A stretch of DNA of 64,000 nucleotides from Odontocerum albicorne (Eukaryota; Arthropoda; Insecta; Trichoptera; Odontoceridae). Where the stretch lies: positions 32,668,727 to 32,732,726 of the forward strand of contig OX463842.1 in NCBI GenBank assembly GCA_949825065.1, read 5' to 3'. Both the position numbers and the translations under genes were made by a program. This document shows positions 12,840 through 24,331 of the stretch, piece after piece. The notes beneath the pieces were generated by a model, which made no database searches, had not been told where the DNA came from, and saw nothing but the letters and a program-made list of their open reading frames with translations. How positions within the stretch are numbered: position 1 is the first letter of the stretch; the number at the start of each line of letters is the position of its first letter.

Positions 12840-13197
12840 AACATTTATTTATTTATCTTCTTACTATCCACTTAGCTAAATTTATAATTCACACCGTCTT
12901 AATGGAAAAGCAAACCGTAGATCACAAGTACATGGTAATGAAAAAAACACCATTTTGTCGGTAATCACTATACTAAGCAAGGCCTGAATCGAAACACTCT
13001 CATTAGTTAATCACAAATTTCACATATTGGTCCTAAATACTAAAACACAGCTAAAACGCATTCACACCCTTACACTTTCTTAAATCCCAAGCTATCACAT
13101 ACACAATTTTAACTGCATCAAATTCTCGACAAACACATTAAAATCATATCCAAAACATCAGATCACATAGGTACTCTACATTTGCATCAGTCATTTA
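12840..13197 (-). repeat. Dispersed repeat family C, copy 1 (left part)
   Basis: Matches 17365-17720 along most of its length: ggaaaagcaaacc, gcaaggcctg, taatcacaaattt, aaaatcatatcc, tttgcatcagtcatt. It is cut at 13197 by mariner 2 and resumes at 14489. Unknown family; no coding frame. Confidence 0.65.
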
Positions 13198-13199
13198 TA

Positions 13200-14486
13200 T
13201 TAGGTCCTTACATATGAAATTGGCGTTTTGTTTGGGAGGAACATAAAGTTGATTTTTTTTTAATATAATATATTTATTTAATCAAAGTATGTACCATTGC
13301 TATCTATGCACTTTTGCCATCTCATAGGTAGTTCATCGATCCCTTTACTAAAAAAACCATTCGGACGGGAATCAATAAAATCTTTGAAGTCGGTTTGGAC
13401 TGCCCCATCGGAGTTGAATTTTTTCCCTTGCAAGAAGTTATCCAAATTTCGAAAAAAATAGTAATCTGTTGGGGCAAGGTCCGGAGAGTACGGTGGATGT
13501 CTTAGACATTCCAATTGAAGCTCTTCTAATTTGGTAGCCGTCTGTTGTGCAGTGTGTGGTCTAGCGTTATCATGAAGCAGCAGTGGCCTAGAGCGATTAA
13601 CCAGCCTCGGTTGTTTAGCAGCTAGCTTTTCCATCATGGTTTGCAGTTGCTGACAATAGACATCTGCCGTAATCGTCTGGCCAGATTTAAGAAAGCTGTA
13701 GTGAACGACACCAGCACTAGTCCACCAAACGCTCACAAGTAACTTTTTTGGAGTCAATTTTCGCTTGGGGCATGGTTTGGCTGGTTCGGCAGGGTTCAGC
13801 CATTGCGATGAGCGCTTCCGATTATCACACAGGATCCACTTTTCATCACAGGTAATGATTCGATTCAAAATCCCTTCATTATTGTGCCGGTTGAGTAATG
13901 CAACGCAGCAGTCAACGCGCGTTTGTTGATTTGCTTCACTCAATTCGTGAGGTACCCACCTTTCAAGCTTTTTCACCTTCCCAATTTGCTTCAAGTGGAT
14001 TAAAACAGTTTTATCACTAACACCGCAGCCTGCAGCTAACTCGGACGTGGTTTGCGATGGATCCGCTTCCACAATAGCCTTCAATTCTTCATTATCAACT
14101 TTGGTCTCCGGCCGTCCACGGGGCTTGTTCTGCAGGTCGAAATTTCCAGAACGAAAACGTTGGAACCAAAAACGCACTGTGTTTTCTTTTGCGGCACCGT
14201 CGCCATACACATCATTAATTCTTCGAGCCGTTTCTGCAGCACTGGTGCCACGGTGGAACTCGTACTCGTAAATAACGCGATATTTCAAGTTTTCCATTTT
14301 GTAAACTGAGTGACGCAAAGAAAAAAAACAATTGAGGAAAAAACAAATGAATTATAATTTTCGAAACACAAATACTTGAGTAAATAGCTATATAAATTTG
14401 AATTTGGAATTCCTAACCAAAGAGAAGATATTTGAGATCAAAGTTGCCAGTACGGCAAAACGCCAATTTCATATGTAAGGACCTAA
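13200..14486 (-). mobile_element. Mariner element 2 (1287 bp), apparently intact
   Basis: Perfect 31-bp terminal inverted repeats at 13200-13230 and 14456-14486, starting TTAGGTCCTTAC, flanked by TA at 13198-13199 and 14487-14488. The TTAGGT end and the transposase sequence fit the cecropia subfamily of mariner (the Hsmar1 group). One complete transposase frame fills the interior. Identical ends and an unbroken frame point to a recent insertion. Confidence 0.96.
13278..14297 (-). CDS. Mariner transposase, full length
   Basis: 339 residues from ATG 14297, beginning MENLKYRVIYEYEF; the frame extends seven codons upstream but without an ATG. The N-terminal half has two HTH-like segments that bind the terminal repeats in this family (TSAAETARRIND and the TTSELAAGCGVS region). 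WVPHEL is at residues 114-119. Catalytic Asp residues are 151 (TCDEKW), 243 (LLHDNARPH) and 278 (YSPDLAPTD), spaced DD34D. The C-terminus NGTYFD matches the conserved NGxYFD end of cecropia-type mariners, so the length is complete. No stop or frameshift was seen. It would act in the nucleus to excise and insert its own element at TA. Activity is inferred from integrity only. Confidence 0.96.
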   Translation of the reverse strand: MENLKYRVIYEYEFHRGTSAAETARRINDVYGDGAAKENTVRFWFQRFRSGNFDLQNKPRGRPETKVDNEELKAIVEADPSQTTSELAAGCGVSDKTVLIHLKQIGKVKKLERWVPHELSEANQQTRVDCCVALLNRHNNEGILNRIITCDEKWILCDNRKRSSQWLNPAEPAKPCPKRKLTPKKLLVSVWWTSAGVVHYSFLKSGQTITADVYCQQLQTMMEKLAAKQPRLVNRSRPLLLHDNARPHTAQQTATKLEELQLECLRHPPYSPDLAPTDYYFFRNLDNFLQGKKFNSDGAVQTDFKDFIDSRPNGFFSKGIDELPMRWQKCIDSNGTYFD

Positions 14487-14488
14487 TA

Positions 14489-14620
14489 TGAATGCATTTA
14501 TTCAATATATTCATAAAAAAATACAGTGTGATTCCTGCCATTTTTTTCAAATGTGACAGAATGATTTTCGGGTAAGGCATTTTTAAAGTATCTTGAGTTG
14601 TTTCGAAAAGATTATCACTC
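14489..14620 (-). repeat. Repeat family C, copy 1 (right part)
   Basis: Continues the family C alignment beyond mariner 2: ttattcaatat and aaaaaat blocks align with 17724-17760. The right border is uncertain. Confidence 0.5.
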
Positions 14621-15404
14621 AACAATAAATTCACCCGATTTTCCTGTAAACAACAAAAGTTAAAAAGTCGGGCGCATTTTTAAGATTTAAATGCGATTTA
14701 ACTCCACAAATCCCATTATTTGGTGTGTTTCATTTCAACAGTTTCACAACTGTCTCAGTTTCTTGAAGAGTCTGTGTTGAGTCGACTATTTCACCGTTCA
14801 TGTATAAATGTATGACGATATAGAGATGAGGTACGCAAAGCTGTTCTTTTTATTATTGTGGAATAAAAATTGGAATTGAAATACTTATAATAATTGATTA
14901 TTCTCACCAATTAATTAGAAAATGTTATATTACGAACTAGACAACTATTTTAAAGATCTTTAAGGTTATAATCATAAAAATCAACTTTGGTCGTTGTTGA
15001 TTCTCAAATTAGCATTTCCTCTTTAACAGCAATCAATTTATATCAATATCACTTCTGTTTTATTTAAACATCTCTTATAATCATGTTAAGAAACTTCTAA
15101 AGATTCTTCGTTCTTAATCGTCTAAAATTGGAGACGAAGTTATGGTCAATGATAACTGGGTCTCACACAATATCTGCGTACCACGCTTCTCAGAAGACCC
15201 GCTCTTAACACTTTATCATGTTATGAGATGATACAGTTTAGGTTTAAAACATAAAATGTATCCAATGCAATTTATTTTGATTACATATTCATTGAGTTTT
15301 TGCATTTAAAACTCCTTGAAACATATATATCAGTATTTCAAGTAAGTCTTTATACACGTATACTAAAGAATTCACATGTTTTATTTGGTATCAAGTCTCT
15401 ACTA
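14621..15404. other. Non-coding DNA
   Basis: AT-rich, with no recognised gene or repeat. Confidence 0.45.
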
Positions 15405-15548
15405 AAATTAAGATGGTTGATTGATGGAATGAAAGACTGTCAAACTCTGGGTATTACACCTAGAAATGATGATGCTTCTGATAAGAGACAAGTGGCAAAA
15501 ATCCAGCAGCCAGTCAAAATCCAGCAGTCAGTCAAAACCTTTTCTTAA
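15405..15548 (+). pseudogene. Possible LINE reverse-transcriptase C-terminal relic
   Basis: The frame reads LRWLIDGMKDCQTLGITPRN followed by NDDASDKRQVAKIQ. This resembles the tail of many animal non-LTR retrotransposon proteins (RWxDGVxxDxxxLGV ... DAxDRxxWR). Only this short piece is recognisable. Confidence 0.35.
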
Positions 15549-17040
15549 TTGAAGTACTGATATATCTATTGTACATTCAAATTAATTGACAGCTTTATAT
15601 AAAAATATTTTTTTAAATCTAACATACTAACTCATCATCAAACCGTGTCCTTTGTGGGATGGGCAGAGATAATAGATCTTCAAACTTTTCTTTCAATATT
15701 TTGCCTCCTCCACGTTCATAAATCTCGTCTTGCACAATCTGCTAGTATTCATACTTCTCACTTAACTCGAAATTTCATAATGCTCTTTTCATCTATGTCT
15801 TCGCTTCACCTTTTTTCATACATTGATATTTCCATTTTTTTTTCTTAATGCAAGCATCAACCTTTCTTAATCCTTCTGCTAAATATAAATTTCCCTTCCA
15901 TTTGTCAAGATGGGCATCAGCACTCTATTATAATTTTTCATTTTTGTAACTTTTCATATAGATTTCACGTGAAAATCTTGGTTTGACAATAACCTTACAA
16001 AAACCTACCAAAATCATTTTTAAATGGCTTCCGTTAACTCGAGCATCTCTTTTAAAATATCGATGTCTCCTATGGAGTGTTGAATTACTAAAAAGCCCCG
16101 TAAAGGTTTCGGAAATCGATTTCATGCATTAGGTCCAGTCCCTCCGGATGACCAATTGAAATGTCAGTGTGCCCAATCTACCTTAACAAGACGTTTTACA
16201 CCCTAAAACCGAACCAAAATTTGGTGTGCCTCACAGTAATACGTAGTTTTGTCATTTAATTTATTACCAGACTATGATGTATCAGGCGCGATGAAATAAA
16301 TGTTTACATAGGAAGTGTATTTATTTCACTGAAGTTTTATTCTATTACTATATTCGAATATTTTGAGATTGCTCTTAATATATGAATAAACAAAATCAAT
16401 ATTTGTTCGAAATATCGTTTTCTCTAATATGGTATGTGGAATAAATTGCCTATATGTATATATTCTCTATTAAATGTATTTTTAAAGATTCCGCAAATTT
16501 TAATTCTAACGAAGTCAAGCTTTGTAATTACCTAATGTAATTGTGGTGCCTACTTGGTAACACACTGTTTTCCCAAACTGTATAGGACAATAATTTATTG
16601 TAACTTTTTCAAGAAATACTAATTTTTCTCTATTACTTTTGTGACATAAATATATTAAAGTTTTTGAGGAACATGTTTTTTCCTTGTTTGTTTATGCACA
16701 TATAGAAATTCATTATCGCTTTTCACCTCGCAAGGGACACCGCGTGATGAAAATACATGCATATTCTTATTTCTTTTGTTACGTGATAATTATCAAGTAC
16801 ATTAAATTTCTTAAGGCAGTTGAAGAAAGTAATGGGACAGTGTCCTCAATGAATTACCCATTAAATAAATGTTTGAAGATCCCGAAAATATTAAATGGTT
16901 CTCCTGGAAGGGGGATTTTAAGTTGAAGATTTTTCAAGGAAAAATATCTTTATTTTTTTGAAAGTGTGAATCAAATTTCAAAGGAAAATGATATTTTTAT
17001 CTTTGTTTGTATATGAAACAGCATTTTTTGTTTAAAAAAA
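15549..17040. other. Non-coding DNA
   Basis: AT-rich. 15640-15960 is slightly less AT-rich and could be another degraded repeat, but I could not match it to a family. Confidence 0.4.
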
Positions 17041-17290
17041 TAACAAGGCACTAATAACCAGCAACTAGCGGTTGTCAAAAGTAGCATGGATAGGTTATGT
17101 AAGCATCTATGTTGTCACTGTCAAAAAATGACACTATGCAAGCCCAAAAAAACAGAAAGAAGCCACTTGGTAGACCTAAACATATGCTTTTAGATAGCGT
17201 CCAGGAAGATCTTAAGAGATTGAAAGTAGGTGATGATTAGGAGAAGACTGTGAGTGATCGATCGGGTTAGATAAAAGTAGGTTTTAGCTG
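17041..17290 (+). pseudogene. LINE 3' coding relic
   Basis: The plus frame from 17152 reads KKPLGRPKHMLLDSVQEDLK then RLKVGDD-stop-EKTVSDRSG, matching the conserved C-terminus of non-LTR retrotransposon proteins (GRPRxRWxDxVxEDLxxL ... DRxxWR). WIGYVS upstream matches their RWxGHV motif in another frame. It is 5' truncated and carries stops. Confidence 0.6.
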
Positions 17291-17364
17291 TAAATGAGTT
17301 GTATGGCCATCTAAAGTAGGGGGAGAAATTTATTCTCGCTTCCTTCCTTGCAAGATGCACTATG

Positions 17365-17770
17365 TATGTTTTTATTTTTACTACCCGCAATACATAATTT
17401 AACACTAACATCGTTTAGATGGAAAGGCAAACCAAATAGAATAAGTACATAACAATACTAAAAACCTTAATTTTTTAGGGTTTAGAAAATGGCTTTATAA
17501 GGCAAGGCCTGCGACGAAGTGGTGTAGTTCCTTAATCACAAATTTCGTTTTCTCGCCCTTAATATTAAAACATTCAGCTGAAGTATTTACACTCTTCATT
17601 TTGTCTATATTTACATTCTTATACACACTTAACTCCACACAAACAATGCCAACCGCATCAAAATCATATCCGACAACTCTTAATCATAAATCTGCATTCG
17701 CATCAGTCATTCATCTAAATGAAGTTATTCAATATCTTAATACAAAAAATCTTTACTACGAGTAAATGAA
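17365..17770 (-). repeat. Repeat family C, copy 2
   Basis: Aligns with copy 1 at 12840-13197 plus 14489-14620 and, in reverse orientation, with 21850-22200. It lacks any insertion where copy 1 carries mariner 2, so it serves as a paralogous empty site. Confidence 0.65.
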
Positions 17771-19597
17771 AGTGTCACGATAACCTTCTTAGCGTACCTT
17801 CCGACCAATTCCTTCCACACAAGTTGATCACAAACTATCACATACAGTTTCAACAAAATCACAAGCTAGACATCCAACAACTCTTCACCATACACTTTTC
17901 ACATTTTTTATTGTAGAAAAATATCCCGCACGATTTGAAATGAAAACCTTCGAGAAACTTTGCCGCAATGCCTACATACCATAGACGGCGTAATAACGGA
18001 AACGAAGAAAGCCCCTCATTGCCAATCAGGACTTTGGATGCTTCAAATAGTTTCATAATAATAACACTGAGAGCGAAAGAACAAATTTGGTCTTTGCGTG
18101 TCACATCAATAGGTATGAGCTCGCTTTGTACGCGTATACACAAGTACAATGGCACCGCTTTACCGAAAATAAAATTCAGTCCCGTTTTATTTGAAACCTT
18201 TTTATAGTATCGAAAATCGATAAAGTATACATAATATTTAAGAAATTGTAACAGAAATGTGTTTTATTTTTCACGAGTTGCTAAAATATATTTTTTTTTA
18301 ATTTTAAATAATTTAACGTACATTCATTGGAATGATGAATTTTATTTTTTTTTCTTCTTGTCATCATATTTTTTTTTAATTATACTCTATTGGGTTCGAT
18401 ATTTTTCGTTTGACCTATAGTTTGTTTTATTTTGAATACTTTCATAAATTAATTAAAACATATGAACATGTATGAAAAACAAATAGATAGTTATTTATAT
18501 AATACGACAGATAATTTATAATTCACAAAAAAATATATGAATATAACGTAAAATTATGTACATACTTTCCAGTCTACCGTGCTTTTTCGCAAATCGTTTA
18601 TTTTTTTCCAATAAAACACAAACGATCTTGTTTAAAAAAAACAACTTTTTTCATTCACCATTAGGGATCACAGTTAAGAACCTGAAAATAAAACATGCAT
18701 TTTACTATTACGCCACAAATATCTCCATCCTAAAAATTATATATTACGAGTACATACAAATCATCTTGCTGTTCTCTTTTTAGATTAGACAGAAATAACA
18801 GAACCTCACATTTTGATGTTCACGTACACCACTTTTCATACTTTACATGCAAACGCGCTCTTTTGATAATCATAACGATGACTTCCGTGTTCTAGTTGAT
18901 AAGACGTCTGTCACCTGGCCGAAGGATTGTTAGCTCGATTCCCATTTACAACCCAGATTATTTTTAAAGAATATTTTTAATTTGGTTTGATCTTAAGGAT
19001 CCTTTAAAGTCTTTTTGGTTATTTGGGAAAAATGGCCACGATACAATAAGTCCGCCGGATTATACTTATGGAATAAAATAAAATAAAATTATTCTTCACT
19101 TTCTCCCAGTTTTCCTTGTCCATTTTTCTTGGTAATCTGAAAAATATAGACTAACAAAACCAAGATCATATTCACACTCGTTTATGTTTCAGTTTTGTTC
19201 CAGTGTTTTATAATTTTTCTTGAAATAAATCTGAATTTCATATTCCATTCCCGCTGCAGTTTAAACAAACTTTCGTAATGATATGGTAAGTATTCTCGGT
19301 GCAGTGTCGAGATTTATAGTTTGCGTCGCTAACTTAACGTCAAGTCTAGTTTTATAGTCCAACCACCGTAAGAGTCCTACATACGATTTTTTACTATAAT
19401 GCCACAGTGGGGTAAATTTCTTATAAAAATAGAATAAATTTGTCTAAACTTGTTTAAATTTGGACAAATTCAATAGTGTGTTGTTTGTTAAATAACAAAA
19501 TAACGAATAACAAGATGGGTGGATGTGAACAAGAGATTTTGAAATCAGTAATCCACACTTCACCAAGTATGTGATGTTTCAATATCAAATCAATATA
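17771..19597. other. Non-coding DNA with one GC-richer patch
   Basis: 17900-18200 is less AT-rich and open on both strands (plus from 17968, minus from 18155). Neither reading has a recognisable domain. The remainder is T-rich and AT-rich sequence. Confidence 0.4.
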
Positions 19598-20411
19598 CAG
19601 GGTGTAACAGCCGACTATGATCAACGGAAGCAGGATGATGGGAGACCTTAATACCTATCGATTTACCTCCCATGTATGTTCAGCGATATTCAGTGGTTCT
19701 CAAGTAATTTGCATTTTTGTGAAATTTGAACAAAAACCCGATTTTAGACAAAATTTCGTAAGTGTTACTAAACTATTAGCTCTACGATCGGGATTTTTTT
19801 TCTAGAAGTAGTTTAATAATAAAATTTACGTACAATAATATCACTATTTGTCTCGACCCTCTTAATTTGGAAAGAAAAAAAATCATCTTAAAAGTTTTTG
19901 TAAGCATAATTTTTCCTCTAACTTTCATAAACTCTAGATAAAAAAAATCACACTTCTTTTTTTTCTACAATTTATCTTAAAAATTACTCACGTTTATGGA
20001 AAATTAACTCTTTAAATTTCATTTGGCTAGTACAAGAGCATCATGTTGAAAATTTTACTCAAAGTCCCAAAATCGGAACTTTTTCTTCAAGTCAGACTAC
20101 TTTAAAGGGTGAAAATTGGTGTTCTAATGTAACTGCGCTACTTATCAGAGCTGTCAAGTAGCAGGGGCTGGTTGACGTTAACAAAGATAGCTAATCAAAC
20201 TACTTTTAGAAAAAAACACTATCTTAGAGCTAATAGTTTAGTTACACTTACGAAGTTTAGTCTAAAATCGGGTTTTTATTCAATTTTCACAAAAATGCAA
20301 ATTACTTGAGAACCACTGAATATCGCTGAACATACGTGGGGGTTAAATCGATAGGTATTAAGGTCCACCATCACCCTGCTTCCGTTGATCATAGTCGGCT
20401 GTTACACCCTG
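19598..20411. mobile_element. Foldback-type non-autonomous DNA element (814 bp)
   Basis: The outer arms 19598-19814 and 20197-20411 are long inverted repeats of each other, starting CAGGGTGTAACAGCCGACTA with scattered mismatches. The element is bordered on both sides by TATA. The roughly 380-bp middle has no coding frame. Arms of about 215 bp, short flanking duplication and no gene fit a foldback or MITE-like element moved in trans. The superfamily was not assigned. Confidence 0.75.
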
Positions 20412-20659
20412 TATATATTGTCTTGACATACTTACATTATTTTTTGTTAAATTTATATCAATTAGATGAAACTGGCCATAATATTGTGTTTTAATTTTTT
20501 AAATGTTAATGTTTTCATCACTATTATTTTTTAATTAACCAGGATACATTTTACAACAATATCAGTGTAATCCAATCTATCAAGATTGGAAAACTGCATT
20601 TGTTTCGACGTATGCAGCATATAAACTTATACAACGATGACCCGCCAGGAGAAAATAAA
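20412..20659. other. Short AT-rich spacer
   Basis: Nothing recognised. Confidence 0.4.
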
Positions 20660-20960
20660 AGTTAGAACCTCGAGGCAACCTTGGCCAAGTGAAGTAACTT
20701 CAGATTTATTACCCTAGGAGAAAATTTATTTAAGGGTGGTTGTACTATCGAAGGGTTAATTCGTCCTGGGTTGTCATGCCCTTGATGATTCTTCTTTCGT
20801 ATAGTACCCTTCAACATATCCGGATTGGTAATTCGCAAACATGGAAGATCGTGGCAGTCATTCAATATTGTCTTCGCCACCAGTAACTGTGCCTTAACGA
20901 TCATGCGCGAGTATTATTTCCTTACAAACTCTTTTACCAGATCGTAGTCCTATTTTGTTT
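20660..20960 (-). repeat. SINE family B copy
   Basis: On the minus strand it contains the family B blocks cagttact, gacaatattg, tgccacgatcttc, gaattaccaat and gttgaagggtact, shared with 42185-42500 and 42955-43290. The tRNA-like head is poorly preserved. Confidence 0.5.
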
Positions 20961-21849
20961 AAGTTAAGTTTGGATACCACCCCAAATCAAAACTGAAATC
21001 CCTGTGCCGAAGTCCTTACCAACTAGGCCTCTGAGATCGTCCTTAATGATAATACCTCACTCGGCCCAACATTTTACAACAGTAAGGCTTTACCTGTTCA
21101 CACTCACTTCATGAGTATGCAGCATACTCGCTGGCAGTGCAGAATAATAATTTGGACACATTTTCATACTCAAACTAGACATATTCCAAAACGGTAGTAT
21201 AAAAATTCGAAATTTCCTAGAGTAACCAAAATGTAATAGTTGTGCACAGGATTGAACTTTGCTTTCGTCATTCACCGAAATATCAATTTCCAGTGATCAC
21301 GATGCATTTTATTAGATAACGTCTTAGAGAGCAATCGAAAAAAATTGCACATTATGAATAATAACAATGCTCGCTCGACATAATTATATATTCCAAACAA
21401 TATACATTTTCATATTTTGCTAGGGTCATTATGTTTTTCTAACATACATATATTGAGTGGATAAATTATGCGAAGGAATTTTTATTTACGTTTTTTTAAA
21501 CTGTTTTTTGTGTGTATACTATTTTTTTCGAGTCACTTTATTCGTGGGATACAGCCCTGGGCCATTATTTGCTGTGCGCTTGTCTGTGTGGTGGTATATG
21601 TGTGCTTCTTTTGATTTTAATTATTTATAATTTTTTTTAATGATTTAGCTATTATATTTTGTAACATCTGGTGTTTTGTATTGATGTGCACTCTAAATTT
21701 AAATATTTTATTTCAGTTTCATTATTTGAATGAAAATTCAAAATATAGAATATTATTGTGAGTGTGCATTGATGGTCGTTTCGCATTTTTAGGCGGATAA
21801 AACAATCCAATGAAAATGTAAATTTAAAAAAAAGAAGCTTTTGTAGGTT
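20961..21849. other. Non-coding DNA
   Basis: 20985-21040 (aaatccctgtgccgaagtcc, accaactaggcc) looks like a degraded SINE tRNA-like head in minus orientation. The rest is AT-rich with no gene seen. Confidence 0.4.
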
Positions 21850-22200
21850 TCCACATGTACTTGGGAATGAATGACTACTGCGAATGTTGAGCGAGTTATG
21901 AGCAGTTTTTGGACATGGTTTAGACATAGTTGTTCAGATTACGATACGGTTATAAGTATGTATGTTATAAGATAACAAATGATTTTAGTTTGTGTAACGA
22001 TGTTTTATAAAACAACTATAGGAACTTTGTGATTAAGGAATTCAACCACTTAATCCCAAGCCTAGCCTGGAGAATTGGTTCTTTATATTCACAAAACTGT
22101 ATTTTTTGTTATTATGCACTTTTTCTTTGTAGTTTTATTTTCCATTAAAATAATTAAAATTATAAATATTTGATTGTGAATAGTAAAATAAAAAAACTAG
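21850..22200 (+). repeat. Repeat family C, copy 3
   Basis: Opposite orientation to copies 1 and 2. Shared blocks include gaatgaatgact, ctgcgaatg, tttgtgattaaggaa, aagcctagcctgg and gaatagtaaaat. Identity is lower than between copies 1 and 2. Confidence 0.55.
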
Positions 22201-22473
22201 ATTACGCTGATTAAAAACAAATAATAACTTATTTTCTCCCTTAACTGAGATGACATAGTTTGCGCTTTATACGACGTCATAATTTGTACTCATTCATTCA
22301 AACATTATTTGGCATTTAATCTAATCATAATAATATCAGAATTACTCTTTTGGTTTCATTTTGTCGTTAACACTACATTAGCTTAACATGACTTTTAGTC
22401 TTTCCTTTTGCCGAACCCCATTATGATAAAAGAAACAATTTTTATTTTCCCGTTTTGTTGGCTTAATACTTAT

Positions 22474-22743
22474 TTAAGTACGTTTATTCAGAAGTTCCAC
22501 TTTTGGGTTATTGGCCGAATCAGATTTACTGTCGAACATTATCATTAGAATATGGTCAAACCAACATTGGTTAGTTTCGCCATTGGAGTTAATGTCATGG
22601 ATACGATAAAAGTTGGAATATAGAACGCCGTGGGAAGAATAAATTAACGACATAAAACTAAACGACATACTTTCGCAACTAGTTTCTTCATAAGTGTGTT
22701 TGTGTGAAAATAACTTTTGATTTTTTCCACATTCCACATAATA
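22474..22743 (-). other. Unassigned open frame, possible LINE endonuclease relic
   Basis: About 90 open codons, no ATG at the 5' end, containing YSSHGVLYSNFYRIHD and GETNQCWFDHILMIMF. The G-x3-x-C-x-x-DHI pattern recalls the endonuclease domain of non-LTR retrotransposons, but the match is weak and no neighbouring motif supports it. Confidence 0.2.
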
Positions 22744-22859
22744 TGTACTCGTAAATAATTATGTCAAGCTTATTTTTACTCTAAATTAGTTACAACTCAT
22801 TATCATCGCCATCACGCCATGTCATGCATAATCTCATATTAAAAAGCTTTTTTTCATTT

Positions 22860-23180
22860 CACTCTTCCAGATTTGATTAATTTGGTCACGTTAGAATTTT
22901 TAGATCTTATAAAATTTCTCGCCCCTTCTTTTCTGCATGTATAGATTATTTTTGTTAATATTTCATTATTCACTCTTTCTACGTAGCAGAAGCATATCAA
23001 TGCTCATTTTTTCATTTTAAACACTGCATCTTCTTTCAATCCGCATTTCTTCCTAATGGTCTCATTCCTCATTCTGCCAAACGTTGTTTTCCACACATTC
23101 CACGCAACGCTCTCATTTCTACCACATTGATCTTACTATTATCAATTTTAGGCCACACCCAAGATTTGCTTACATATCCT
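22860..23180 (-). pseudogene. LINE 3' coding relic
   Basis: Minus-strand translation gives VEMRALRGMCGKQRLAE and, in a shifted frame, RNETIRKKCGLKEDAVFKMK. This is the segment before the RWxGHV motif in the LINE family seen again at 43441-43603 and 55880-56300. Frameshifts and stops make it inactive. Confidence 0.6.
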
Positions 23181-23514
23181 TATGTGATAATAATAGTCCA
23201 TAATGAACAGCTTGCTACTTTTTTAAATAAACGGGCTTGAAATTATTTACGCAAAAAAATAATATCTTTTAATTCACATAAGATATTTTGTTTTATTTTA
23301 AATTTTATTAAGTGCACTGTTAATAAAAAGTAAATTATGTTATTATGGCTCTATTAAATATAAAAATTGTTTTTAAAAACGATTGTTTCTTAACATGGCA
23401 TTGTTTAGTTCAATTCCAGCACCACCCACGGTGCTATTAGGGAAGAAAAAATAATCCAGCGCGATTGACACTAGAAGATAGAGAAATATTTTTCAATGTA
23501 TTGTGAGCGCAACG
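23181..23514. other. AT-rich non-coding DNA
   Basis: No gene or repeat recognised. Confidence 0.4.
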
Positions 23515-23838
23515 TCATAAAGTGGCAAAAAAGAAACTGGCCAAAGGTACTTCTACTCTGGTGGTGATATACCAGGGTGTAAACAGTAAGCGGTGACGAC
23601 GAACTAAAGGTCTGATGTGAGGGAGGAGAAAAGCGATCGCAACGCTGTAAATGTATTTATTATTTGGTCTGAAATTCAAACAGCCTAGCAAGTTGACAAT
23701 ACTTTCGCAAAAAACTTTAAAATTAGCAATACTATCCTTCGATAACACTGGATCGGAGTAGCTAATCGGACCGATGATGTACGAATCGAAAGATAAATGG
23801 AGATAGATGCCTTCGAAAATAATGAGTTCTATTTTCAT
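23515..23838 (-). CDS. Hypothetical 107-residue ORF
   Basis: Opens with a true ATG (23836-23838) and closes with TGA. It is clearly GC-richer than its surroundings. The product starts MKIELIIFEGIYLHLSF, has a hydrophobic middle (IYSVAIAFLLPHIRP) and an aromatic, basic stretch (RRHRLLFTPWYITTR). No domain or family is recognised and no splice signals are evident. It could be an orphan gene, an exon, or part of an unknown mobile element; the lack of stops may be chance. Confidence 0.25.
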   Translation of the reverse strand: MKIELIIFEGIYLHLSFDSYIIGPISYSDPVLSKDSIANFKVFCESIVNLLGCLNFRPNNKYIYSVAIAFLLPHIRPLVRRHRLLFTPWYITTRVEVPLASFFFATL

Positions 23839-24124
23839 TGTAGTGACACAAAATGTGATCTGCGGATCGATCCAGATGTCGGAAAAAATTAAAAAGAAGA
23901 TGTGCTTATTTTTATATTTATATATTAGGAAAATTATTTATTAATAAAATAAAACAGAATTATTTTATGCCAAAGTAGGAAATATTGGTGGAAAAATAAT
24001 ATTTGAATAACAGCAAATATTTATATCTAAAGATTTATTTCCTGTTTTATTTATATCAAAAGGTTAACAATTTATCAAAGCTCAATATAAATCCAAAAAT
24101 AAGGTTTTATTACTCTTAATAATC

Positions 24125-24331
24125 TTGTATTGTATTACTTTCTTTACATATAGGTGGGTGTATTGTCATGAAGCAATCTCTTCCAACCAACATAATAGAT
24201 GTTAAAGAGACTTTGAGTGAAAACGAGACTGAAATCCTTTTTTTTAGAAATCTGGGTTCCAACGGGAGTTAACCCGCAAACCCCGGGTCGGGAGACGTAC
24301 GTCTCGCCAACTAGGTCAAGGAAATCTCCTC
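24125..24331 (-). repeat. SINE family A, near full-length copy
   Basis: Read on the minus strand: a tRNA-like head with A-box-like TGACCTAGTTGG and B-box-like GCGGGTTAACTCC, an AACCCAGATTT junction, a body with gtctcgttttcactcaaa, then the tail ttggttggaagagattgc ending in an ATAC-type run. Transcription by RNA polymerase III from the A and B boxes is the rule for tRNA-derived SINEs. Confidence 0.75.
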
